From Afipia felis ATCC 53690 (GTDB lineage Bacteria > Pseudomonadota > Alphaproteobacteria > Rhizobiales > Xanthobacteraceae): a DNA stretch of 64,000 bases. The translations under genes and the position numbers were made by a program. The notes beneath the pieces were generated by a model, which saw nothing but the letters and a program-made list of their open reading frames with translations, had not been told where the DNA came from and did no database searches. The stretch is from positions 2,542,001 to 2,606,000 of the forward strand of contig NZ_KB375270.1 of assembly GCF_000314735.2 (NCBI RefSeq), written 5' to 3'. This document shows positions 8,328 to 15,637 of this stretch, piece after piece (the first letter of the stretch is position 1; each line of letters starts with the position of its first letter).

Positions 8328-8879
8328 TCAGTCGTGAATATCAGCGCGAATATAACTCAATCCGCCGATAGCAAAATCGCACCGAAAGGCTCGGCCTATG
8401 GCTACCAGCCCGATACGCAGCAACCGACGTTTATCGAGTGGAATATCGGTGCGATAAGGAGCAAAGGCGCTGAACCGCAAAACGACGGTCCGCCAATCTG
8501 CATATGCCGTGAAATTTTGACGGTACGACTGCCACGGCTTTGCCAAATAGTCCGTCCTCAAGTGAACGCCGTAGAGCTCGCCATTGCCTAACACGTCGAT
8601 CGCGATCCCGTCCCAGCCATTTGCATCCACAACATCGGCTGTCGGCGAGAGATCGAGCGCGGCTTGAACAAATCCTCCATTATTTTCCAAGCTGACGTCT
8701 CCGCGCACACGGATGGCGGCCCGACCGGCGACCATCTCGCGACCTATCACTCCCTTGGAATCTCCACCCATGACCTGGTCTGTAACAAGTTGCCAGACGC
8801 TGCCAATCGTAGCCACAAGAGGCTCCCCCCTGAGGTCATCTATTATAGTGGGCGCAGGCAACATCTTTTCATCCCTCAT
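8328..8879 (-). CDS. CIA30-family protein
   Basis: 183 residues resembling the NADH:ubiquinone oxidoreductase intermediate-associated protein 30 domain, a beta-sandwich of galactose-binding type: early WQLVTDQVMGGDSKGVI (about 29-45), middle NNGGFVQAALDL, then GIAIDVLGNGELYGVHLRT and the final LLRIGLVAIG. No signal peptide is seen. In mitochondria the family helps assemble complex I; the bacterial role is unknown. A second in-frame ATG lies five codons in. It converges on the cfa operon end with 135 bases between, in which nothing else is seen. Confidence 0.85.
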   Translation of the reverse strand: MRDEKMLPAPTIIDDLRGEPLVATIGSVWQLVTDQVMGGDSKGVIGREMVAGRAAIRVRGDVSLENNGGFVQAALDLSPTADVVDANGWDGIAIDVLGNGELYGVHLRTDYLAKPWQSYRQNFTAYADWRTVVLRFSAFAPYRTDIPLDKRRLLRIGLVAIGRAFRCDFAIGGLSYIRADIHD

Positions 8880-9313
8880 ACTTGTGAACGCACGTTAGCG
8901 ACATGCCGAAGAATGACAGCACCAGCAGAGGCGCAACTCAGCCACGCCATCGCATGGGGTAGCCCTTTTCGCCGATGGCGACTTGATGGCATCAAAATCT
9001 TACGCTGCGTCCGGAGCTTATATCAGCCGAATGTCCGGTTGTTGCCGCACCTGCACCTGCGACACTAAAATCACGACCAGTCAAGGTGCGTACCCGTCCA
9101 ATTTTCTCTGCTGGAATTCTTGATCGAGAACCGTTCATGTCTTGAGCAAAGCCCTCAGATCGTCATGCTTTATTGGAAACTCGACCGAATGCCAAAAGAT
9201 CGCGAGAAGACCATCACGCAAGCGGCCCGCGCATTCATGGAACGCTTATAGCAAAAAGGGTCGGCCTTATCGGGCGCTGGCCCGGGAAGCTGTTCGTCGT
9301 AGCTAGCCGCGCC
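8880..9313. other. 434-base stretch without a recognisable gene
   Basis: Between the CIA30 gene and the 3' end of the ferrochelatase gene. Open frames here are shadows or lack family resemblance. I see no terminator hairpin and no TGATCC-type sigmaE site ahead of the CIA30 gene. It is probably spacer or decayed sequence at the edge of the accessory region. Confidence 0.4.
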
Positions 9314-10354
9314 TTACATCCAACCTGCCAATTCCTTTCTGACAACGTGTTCTATGACTTTCATTCCGCCCGTCCCGTCGTTGAGGCACGGCACATGGGT
9401 GAATCGTTCGCCGCCACCCTGAAGAAAAGCTGCCTTCGCCTCCACTGCAATCTCTTCGAGAGTTTCGAGACAGTCGGAAACGAAGCCTGGATTGATCACC
9501 GCAATTTTCTTTGTTCCGTTTTTTGCAAGCTCTTCGATGGTTTTGTCTGTGTATGGCTGCAGCCATTCTTCCGGACCAAATCTCGATTGAAACGTCACCA
9601 TTATCCGGTCTTTGTCCCATCCAAGACGCTCCCCAAGCAGCCTCGTCGTTTTGTGGCATTGGCAGTGATAGGGATCGCCCTTCTTAAAATACGACATCGG
9701 GATGCCGTGGTAGGACGTGAGCAGTATCTCCGGCTTCCAATCGAGCGTTGCAAGATGGCTTTCGATAGAATTGGCGAGAGCGTCGATATAGATTGGATCG
9801 TCGTGATATCTTGGCACCGTGCGGATTGCTGGCTGGCATCTAAGATCGATCAGCGCCCTGAAACTTTCGTCGTTCACCGTCGCAGTCGTCGCGGCCGCAT
9901 ATTGAGGATAGAGCGGATAAAGAAGAATCCTTTCGCATCCAGATTTCTGAAGATCCTGGATCTTGCTGCGTATTGATGGCTCCCCATAACGCATCGCCCA
10001 GTCGATCTGAATCGACGAAAATTCCGACAATCTGTTTGCGAGTTGCGAAGCCTGGCTACGTGTGTAAGTCCGCAGGTAGCTTTCGTCCTTTTCCTTGTTC
10101 CAAATCCTCTCATAGGCTTTTCCGATTTTTCTCGGCCTCGTATTCAGCACGATGCCGTAGAGTATCGGATACCAGAGCCAACGAGACCACTCGATGACGC
10201 GGCGATCTGTCAGGAATTCTGTGAGATATCGTCGCAGTGAAGCGGGATCGGTTGCATCGGGCGTGCCGAGATTAATCAGCAGCACACCGATTTTGCCAAA
10301 TTCCACCTTCGGATGCTTAGAGGGTGCGTTCTCAATCAAAATTCGACCATCCAT
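9314..10354 (-). CDS. hemH: Ferrochelatase
   Basis: 346 residues. It starts with the family strand KIGVLLINLGTPDATDP and has the catalytic His in LLTSYHGIP (about residues 213-221) and the metal-side Glu in FVSDCLETLEEI. It inserts Fe2+ into protoporphyrin IX, the last step of haem synthesis. The codon choice is noticeably AT-richer than in the core genes at 18-64 kb, so this may be an additional, acquired copy. Its position after the sigmaE module is interesting because free protoporphyrin is a photosensitiser that makes singlet oxygen; the link is inference. Confidence 0.96.
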   Translation of the reverse strand: MDGRILIENAPSKHPKVEFGKIGVLLINLGTPDATDPASLRRYLTEFLTDRRVIEWSRWLWYPILYGIVLNTRPRKIGKAYERIWNKEKDESYLRTYTRSQASQLANRLSEFSSIQIDWAMRYGEPSIRSKIQDLQKSGCERILLYPLYPQYAAATTATVNDESFRALIDLRCQPAIRTVPRYHDDPIYIDALANSIESHLATLDWKPEILLTSYHGIPMSYFKKGDPYHCQCHKTTRLLGERLGWDKDRIMVTFQSRFGPEEWLQPYTDKTIEELAKNGTKKIAVINPGFVSDCLETLEEIAVEAKAAFLQGGGERFTHVPCLNDGTGGMKVIEHVVRKELAGWM

Positions 10355-10677
10355 TGCGGAAGCGCGTTGTTAGCAAAAAAGAGTGCGTAAGATCGAAAGC
10401 ATCGTGTCCAACTTAAAGAGCAGCTCACGCTTAGGGCGTCTCAGAACCGACTTGCGTTTTTGCCTTTTTCCTATGAATGTCACCCAATCTAGCCTCCAGC
10501 ATGTTCAAGTACGTTTACGAGCGGGAAAGCCCGGCGGATCACTGTCGCAAGGGAAAAGCCTGACCGGGCTCTACCCCCGCTGCGACCTATGGCAGGAAGG
10601 AGAGAGGGCGAGACCTAGCAGGAAGCAGGGACGCGCAAGTTGAATGCGAAGAGACAAAAAAGCTTTAGCAGTATCTT
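10355..10677. other. 323-base stretch without a recognisable gene
   Basis: Lies between the ferrochelatase start and the Ku remnant. The ORF at 10383-10643 gives a low-complexity, Arg-rich product with no recognisable motif and no good ribosome site. Nothing can be supported. Confidence 0.35.
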
Positions 10678-10911
10678 TCAAACGAAATAGGACTTGCCTT
10701 TCGTGAGCTCATAGCCCCGAGCGCGATTTTCCTTATCAACTTCACGGCCAGTGACTTCATCAACTAGCTTTTGACGAAGGCGATGGCCGCTATTCTTATT
10801 GATCTGATGGAAGTGTGTTTTCTCGGCTGAGGTGGACGCCGGATACAAAGCAATGGGACAGGTCACCAACGATAGGCGCAAGCAGCCTTTTCAGTACGCG
10901 CGTGGTGCCAT
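10678..10911 (-). pseudogene. Ku (NHEJ end-binding protein) pseudogene, N-terminal fragment
   Basis: A perfect GGAGGA site precedes an ATG at 10911 that reads MAPRAY, then TGA at 10893-10891, then KGCLRLSLVTCPIALYP and FHQINKNSGHRLRQKL, ending with RGYELTKGK and a stop. Bacterial Ku proteins of this group begin MAPRxxWKGxLRLSLVxCPVALYP, so the stop replaces the conserved Trp (TGG to TGA). The family is about 260-300 residues; only about 77 codons remain. The DNA-bridging barrel is missing, so no functional Ku can be made. Reinitiation at the TTG at 10881 would still give a useless fragment. Confidence 0.85.
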
Positions 10912-11057
10912 TTGCTGTCCTCCAAAGCGATATCAATGAAGGTTTGCGGGTTTGGTTCCAACCCTATCAGGGTCCACCGCACCCCTAGGGGAGCAGTGTC
11001 AGCGTGAACTACTCTGAAGCGCACAGCAGGAAACGGTGGCTCAAGCCGGCTCGCGAT

Positions 11058-11315
11058 CTAATTTAGCACTCCAGGGAGCACGACGACCGATGCGACGTCT
11101 GCGCCTAGAATCTCGGCCGCAATGATCGCGATGTGAAGTGAGAAGCGATCCTCGATTTCAGCAGCGCAGTCTTCATCGAGAGCGTCCACGAATAGGATAT
11201 CGCCTTCAAGCTCAGTGCACTGAAAGCCGAGGAACAGACGATTATACTGTTCGGCGCCCACGATGAGCGCCATTCTCGCCTCGATTGCCTGCTGCTGGAC
11301 TACTGAAAGCTTCAT
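11058..11315 (-). CDS. Orphan small protein resembling the DnaA N-terminal domain
   Basis: 85 residues from the ATG at 11315; a GTG at 11324 would add three. The layout matches the DnaA domain I fold: helix, then LEGDILFVDALDE (strand-turn-strand, about 36-48), then a long helix ending AEILGADVASVVVL. There is no AAA+ or DNA-binding domain. In DnaA this domain contacts DnaB helicase and regulators, so a stand-alone copy could act as a replication-modulating partner of a mobile element. The similarity is judged by pattern only and the gene could be something else. Confidence 0.6.
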   Translation of the reverse strand: MKLSVVQQQAIEARMALIVGAEQYNRLFLGFQCTELEGDILFVDALDEDCAAEIEDRFSLHIAIIAAEILGADVASVVVLPGVLN

Positions 11316-11449
11316 TGTGACCACCCTGCACCAGGCACATGGGTATGATCACAAAGTCGAGCAACACTGCTGCCTCATAAAATTAGACATCGAGCTGACA
11401 CGCGAACGAAGCTGAAGCGCTGACTTCATGATAAGCAAAAGCAGGTCGC

Positions 11450-12190
11450 TTAAAGTCCCGGCAAAAGCCTGTCGGTGTTTTTTATCTCAACCACGAAATC
11501 ATCCTTGGTTGGCTGAACGGTGAAGATAGCCGTCTTGGTCTCCGGAGACCGGGACTTGCCGACGATGTTCTGCTGTTGAATCGCAGCGCTGACCAACCCA
11601 CCGATGTAGTCCATACCGGGATTCTTCTTGTCCATCTCCTCGGCGACGGTGGACGTCAGTTGATCGCTGCCGAGCTGAATCGCCAGCAGCACCGTCCAAA
11701 GGGGCACGTAGACCTTCGGGTCGTAGGTATAGGTCATGTGACAACGATATCGGGAGATCGTATCCTTATAATCGTCGGTCAGAACCGTGACGTTCTGAAA
11801 GAGAGTCGGATAGGTCAGAAAGACGTCACGTTCGTTATCCAGAATTCGCCTGATACCCTTTCGGAGTACCGGGAGATTGACTCCTGTCGTCACCCGCTGG
11901 GCTGCAGCCGCGACCTCTGGCTCGACCAAAGCTTCAAATTTTGCAGTGACCTGTTCTTTAGTCATCGTGGTGAGTTGGGTGTAACTCAGGCCCAATGGGG
12001 CACATTGCAAGACGATCTTACACGCAATCATTTCCTGCACTTTGGTGATGACGGCCTTGTTTTCGCAGTCGTACTTATCGCTGGAGAACCATCCGGCTTG
12101 AGAGCTACTGACGGATAGACTGAAGATGGATGCCAAAGCTGCAAACGATAGAAGGCGGGATTTGCGTACAGTCGGTTGATTGAAGGCCAT
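11450..12190 (-). CDS. Hypothetical secreted protein
   Basis: 246 residues. A basic start and hydrophobic run (LLSFAALASIFSLSVSSSQA, residues 13-32) followed by GW look like a Sec signal peptide cleaved after about residue 32, giving a periplasmic protein. The mature part has Cys at about 41, 57 and 63, possibly disulfide-forming, and ends without membrane segments. I recognise no family. It lies two bases downstream of the next secreted-protein gene, so the three genes 13052-11450 look like one transcription unit in lower-GC, probably acquired DNA. Confidence 0.7.
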   Translation of the reverse strand: MAFNQPTVRKSRLLSFAALASIFSLSVSSSQAGWFSSDKYDCENKAVITKVQEMIACKIVLQCAPLGLSYTQLTTMTKEQVTAKFEALVEPEVAAAAQRVTTGVNLPVLRKGIRRILDNERDVFLTYPTLFQNVTVLTDDYKDTISRYRCHMTYTYDPKVYVPLWTVLLAIQLGSDQLTSTVAEEMDKKNPGMDYIGGLVSAAIQQQNIVGKSRSPETKTAIFTVQPTKDDFVVEIKNTDRLLPGL

Positions 12191-12192
12191 GT

Positions 12193-12660
12193 TCAGTTTC
12201 CTCCTGCGTCATGGCAGAAGGCGTACATCCACTTCTTCTCACCAGTCTTCAAATTCTCGATTTTTTCCGAGTAATTCCAGTGACCATCATCGAAAAAGAT
12301 AAAGCCAACCATGCCGACGTCTTCGGACTTCTTATACATCCCAGCCCATTTTAAAAATTTCACGTTCTTGTCGGTGTCGGTTACGAAACGAATACCGTCA
12401 TACTGCTGAGTACGAGTATAGGCGCGACCAAACGCTGTATAGTACTCGACTATCATTCCTTTGACGTTCATTTTCGAATCGACATCAACGCTAATGAGAA
12501 TTTTGTAGACGGGATCTTTGTCCAAGACCTGAGGTTCGGGCTTGAATGAAGTCGGTGAACATTCAAGCATCGTTGCGCCACGCCAGACGGCGGGTTCATC
12601 AGCGCGCGCGAATGATGCAAGACCAATAAGGGCGACAGTAGACAAGAGAATTTTCTTCAT
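12193..12660 (-). CDS. Hypothetical secreted protein, paralogue of its upstream neighbour
   Basis: 155 residues with a signal peptide (MKKILLSTVALIGLASFARA, cleavage after about residue 20). The mature part has a Cys near 34, DKDPVYK, a central WAGMYKK, then FFDDGHWNYSEKI and a final Cys-His (AFCHD). The neighbour at 12657-13052 has the same pattern (DDPVYK, WAGADRN, FAEGHWFYNEVL, GCHEED), so the two arose by tandem duplication. The two Cys may form a disulfide in the periplasm. The start overlaps the neighbour's stop by four bases. No known family is recognised. Confidence 0.7.
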   Translation of the reverse strand: MKKILLSTVALIGLASFARADEPAVWRGATMLECSPTSFKPEPQVLDKDPVYKILISVDVDSKMNVKGMIVEYYTAFGRAYTRTQQYDGIRFVTDTDKNVKFLKWAGMYKKSEDVGMVGFIFFDDGHWNYSEKIENLKTGEKKWMYAFCHDAGGN

Positions 12661-13052
12661 TCTCCGTCCTCCTCATGACACCCCGCGAGCATCGTCGCTC
12701 GGCCCTTCTCAGACCCATTCTCGATCTTCGCCAAGACCTCGTTATAAAACCAGTGGCCCTCGGCGAACCTGAACGTCCCGCCCATGACGAGGCTCTTGTC
12801 GTTCCTATCTGCGCCAGCCCACGTGATGACTTTCTTTTTCCAAGAGATGGCATTCGAGACCACGTCATAGGCGTATGCGCGAGACGTGATCTTGCCCGAC
12901 AAGGTGGTCGCCTGGATGGTATAGTTTTTCTCTTCAGGACGGATCCTGATCCTGAACTTGTAAACGGGATCATCCGTCTTCACGTCCGGGTTTCTTGTAA
13001 GAACACCACATTCAAAGTTGCGAGGGCCGTTATTCGTTTTGCCGAGTCGCAA
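12657..13052 (-). CDS. Hypothetical protein, paralogue of the secreted protein downstream; signal peptide lost
   Basis: 131 residues if begun at the TTG at 13052; no ATG precedes the first conserved Cys (FECGVL). It aligns with the mature half of the 12193-12660 product but lacks a signal peptide, and the upstream 70 bases are shared with the start of an opposite-strand gene. The 5' end was probably cut off by a rearrangement, making this a 5'-truncated copy. If translated it would stay in the cytoplasm. Medium confidence that it is a remnant rather than an active gene. Confidence 0.5.
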   Translation of the reverse strand: MRLGKTNNGPRNFECGVLTRNPDVKTDDPVYKFRIRIRPEEKNYTIQATTLSGKITSRAYAYDVVSNAISWKKKVITWAGADRNDKSLVMGGTFRFAEGHWFYNEVLAKIENGSEKGRATMLAGCHEEDGE

Positions 13053-13121
13053 TCCCCACCTTGGCCACTATACGATCGTGGGCGATCTCACGAACATTCT
13101 GTTCTGGACGCGATCAAGGTG

Positions 13122-13577
13122 ATGGAGCCGCTTACCGACGATGAACTCGCGGGCACAGTTTTCAGGAATCGTCAACGAACATCCACCAAGAGTGGAATCC
13201 TGAAAGCAAGTGCGTGTCGGCAGTTTGCAAAAGCCCTATACAATTCCGGTATCAACAAATTTGCGGATATCACAGATGAACGTATAGCGAATGCCGAGAT
13301 CGCAGTACGGATGATCAAGGGTCAAAATATCTCGTTCGACTATTTCAAATTGCTTGCTGGCGCACAGATGGTGAAACCTGATCGGATGATCATCCGGTTT
13401 GCCGAGGAGGCATCTGGCATTCCCTCCATAACCCCCACTGTCGCGAAACAAGCAACAATCGCGGCGGCAGCCATACTAAATAAAGAATTCCCACATATTG
13501 ATGTCAGATTATTGGACTCGGAATTGTGGTCTTTCGAGTCCCTGAAATCGGCTGCGACGACACGCAAACGTACATAA
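13122..13577 (+). CDS. Conserved-looking hypothetical protein (KPDRM motif), possibly 5'-truncated
   Basis: 151 residues from the ATG at 13122. The sequence has a helical N-terminal part, then ISFDYFKLLAGAQMVKPDRM and IIRFAEEASG, a pattern I associate with uncharacterised helical proteins of about 200-250 residues that share FYxLAG...VKPDRM...RF and a final LD..IW-type end (here LLDSELWSF). The frame is open upstream to 12675, but that part is a shadow of the opposite-strand gene, so the true N-terminus is missing or short. Function unknown. Confidence 0.5.
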   Translation: MEPLTDDELAGTVFRNRQRTSTKSGILKASACRQFAKALYNSGINKFADITDERIANAEIAVRMIKGQNISFDYFKLLAGAQMVKPDRMIIRFAEEASGIPSITPTVAKQATIAAAAILNKEFPHIDVRLLDSELWSFESLKSAATTRKRT

Positions 13578-13854
13578 GCCTCAGGTCGCAGCGTCAAGGC
13601 CCATGGTAAGAACGCATTGAGCGTGCGGCCCATTCTAACCATATCGAGGGCTCAATTAGATCAAGCTGCTATAAAACTGAATACCGCTGTCTGATGATAC
13701 TTGGTCCATTCTATCATCAGTCCACGCAAGCCATTGGTATGTCCTTGAATTTTCTTCGCTCGTTCAACGATCGTTTTCGACTGGTGATTAAGCAGCATTC
13801 AAGGGCCGTTCTGTAATCAGTTAAGGCCAGCATTTAGTCGGCGACCGCCAACCA

Positions 13855-14166
13855 CTACTTCTGTTTAATAACCTCTTTCGAAACAGGGGGGGCTACGGGT
13901 GGTGAACTTTGACTCGCGCTGGTGGACGTGACTGGAGCTTGCAACGGTTGGATGCTCTGGCCGTCAACGCTTCGGCTCTTTTTTGTGGCAATCGGCGCTC
14001 CCTTTTTACCGAGTGTTACTCCCCCAAGGCACGCAAGCAACACAGAGGTAGCGAGCAATACCACCATCATCGACTTGTAGAAAATTTCAAGCTTGCCGTC
14101 GGAATGGAGCTGCCCCTTCTTGCGGAAATTGTCATGTCGAACGAGACACTTTGCGACAACCCACAA
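13855..14166 (-). pseudogene. Frame-shifted 3' part of the three-TM membrane protein gene
   Basis: This frame continues the protein of the upstream frame: restoring one T in the T6 run (complement of 14182-14187) joins GKES to FFVPTGFLWVVAKC and on to HSDGKLEIFYKSMMVVLLA, a third membrane segment, followed by a Pro/Ser/Gln-rich tail. It has no ribosome site of its own. It is either the dead tail of a frameshifted gene, the product of slippage at the homopolymer, or the sign of a sequencing error. Confidence 0.55.
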
Positions 14167-14570
14167 AAACCCTGTAGGAACAAAAAACTTTCCTTCCCTA
14201 TTTCATCGCTTAGCGACAATTCGGGAATGGCATCGCGGTATTTTTTCTCAATCTGAATGGCGTGGTTGACCGACCCCTTCAACAGTCGATGAAACCAATA
14301 CCTATCGATCAGATAGAATAACATTGTGCCGAAAATCCCAAAAATCGGCACCAATACGGCGAACTGAATGTTGATACGCCAAATCTGGAGAAAGAGTTCT
14401 TTGTCTAATAGAAAGCCGATCGATGCGAATAGCGCTAGAAGAATGGTGACAAATAAACCTCGTATTCGCATCCCAATTTCATTGAAGTGCATTTGCACTC
14501 CAACGACCGTTTTCCAAACGTCAATTACTTGCTTTCCGCGCTCGTCACGCAGTTTTCGTTCGCTCAGCAT
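14067..14570 (-). CDS. Hypothetical membrane protein, two N-terminal TM helices (gene frameshifted)
   Basis: Starts at the ATG at 14570 (MLSERKLRDERGK), 26 bases inside the HAD gene. About residue 20 begins a helical VWKTVVGVQMHFNEIGMRIRG, then two membrane spans (about 36-55 and 66-88), then LIDRYWFHRLLKGSVNHA and a cytoplasmic EKKYRDAIPELSLSDEIG stretch. Without the frameshift the protein would be about 237 residues with a third span. In the present frame it ends in unrelated residues. The plan (paired TMs, helical cytoplasmic linker, another TM) resembles small membrane effectors of unknown role. Family not named. Confidence 0.6.
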   Translation of the reverse strand: MLSERKLRDERGKQVIDVWKTVVGVQMHFNEIGMRIRGLFVTILLALFASIGFLLDKELFLQIWRINIQFAVLVPIFGIFGTMLFYLIDRYWFHRLLKGSVNHAIQIEKKYRDAIPELSLSDEIGKESFLFLQGFCGLSQSVSFDMTISARRGSSIPTASLKFSTSR

Positions 14571-15435
14571 GGAAATCACCAAAATCAAAGAGATTAAGAA
14601 TTTCTGCGAAGTCCTGCTCTAGAGTGTAGTTTGGTTGAACGTGTTCGCGCTCTTTAATCTTCTGTTCGCGCTCGACCTCTTCACGAGTCCAATGGGTGAC
14701 GTCCTGTAACAGTTTGTACTCCGGGCGCTTGTGCGCCTGTCCGTACTTCGCCCAAACCGAGCAAACTTCACAGTCAACAGCCATCGCGACATCCTTCATA
14801 AGGTTGTCGCCAACGTAAACGCAACTGGTCTTTGACAACCCTAGATCGTTAATAATGGCATTTAGAACTGCCGCGTCAGGCTTCTTCGATCCTCTAGGCG
14901 TGAATTCTTGACGCGTATATCTCAACGCGTAGTGCGAAGCGGGGTACCTACGCAGATCCTCCGTAGATAAGCCTATCGGAAGTTCGTGATCCTCCGGACA
15001 AAATACGAAATCGAGCACGCCATCTAATCCCAGACGACGAACTCTGTAGTTCGAATAGAACGCCATCGACTCAGTGTACCCGACGATGCGGGTACCCCGA
15101 CCTTTGATAATCAGAAGCGCCTCCGCAACCGTCGCGTAAAGCTGCAGATATTCTCGACGCTTTAAGCGGTAGATTTTTATAGATTCCGCGAATACTTCGG
15201 TTGCAGGCCGTCCTTTGAGCATCGCCTGCAGCGAGGGAAGCTCGTCAATCAAGAACGAATATTCGGAGGTGCCGTGTTTCTGGTGGACGGCTGCGATCTC
15301 GGGAAGCAGGGTTGCTTTCTCGATGCCGCTGATTTCAACGATACTGTCAAGCATCGACGAAAAGCAGTTTAGCCACAGCTCGACCCAATCGAACAAAGTG
15401 TTGTCCAAATCGGTTATTAACGCCGTCTTTTTCAT
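14545..15435 (-). CDS. HAD-superfamily hydrolase
   Basis: 296 residues from the ATG at 15435. Motif I is DLDNTLFDW (nucleophile Asp9, acid Asp11), motif II the Thr of GYTES, motif III a Lys in GSKKPDAAVL, and motif IV YVGDNLMKD. A helical C1 cap lies between motifs I and II, and a charged C-terminal extension follows. These are magnesium-dependent phosphatases, substrate unknown. The frame stays open upstream through a (GA)10 repeat to 15552, but no ribosome site supports an earlier start. It overlaps the membrane-protein gene by 26 bases, suggesting coupling. Low GC indicates acquired DNA. Confidence 0.85.
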   Translation of the reverse strand: MKKTALITDLDNTLFDWVELWLNCFSSMLDSIVEISGIEKATLLPEIAAVHQKHGTSEYSFLIDELPSLQAMLKGRPATEVFAESIKIYRLKRREYLQLYATVAEALLIIKGRGTRIVGYTESMAFYSNYRVRRLGLDGVLDFVFCPEDHELPIGLSTEDLRRYPASHYALRYTRQEFTPRGSKKPDAAVLNAIINDLGLSKTSCVYVGDNLMKDVAMAVDCEVCSVWAKYGQAHKRPEYKLLQDVTHWTREEVEREQKIKEREHVQPNYTLEQDFAEILNLFDFGDFHAERTKTA

Positions 15436-15466
15436 TGTGGGATCTCTGATTCCGCCGGAATGCATC

Positions 15467-15486
15467 GAGAGAGAGAGAGAGAGAGA
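15467..15486. repeat. (GA)10 dinucleotide repeat in the HAD gene leader
   Basis: Ten uninterrupted GA units (CT on the coding strand), ending 31 bases before the HAD gene's ATG at 15435. Such tracts are prone to slippage and could change promoter or leader spacing. Confidence 0.95.
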
Positions 15487-15637
15487 TTTTGACGCTTTTG
15501 ATTGTAACTGAATTCCTTGGGCGCAACCATGTGAAACGACATGGCATGTCACTTACCCCATGGAATAGCTTCACCCTGTACGATGCCCTGCGAATGATTA
15601 TGGTTCTGCATCCTGATAAATGGATCAGGAGCAATAC

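Noticed and set aside
10383..10643. 86-codon ORF near the Ku remnant, considered as a small gene or structured RNA (retron or intron piece).
   Set aside because: No ribosome site, biased Arg/Gly/Ser composition, no recognisable RNA fold or protein family.
12675..13121. N-terminal half of the 300-codon frame ending at 13577.
   Set aside because: It is the reverse complement of the secreted-protein paralogue; only the part after 13122 has protein-like character.
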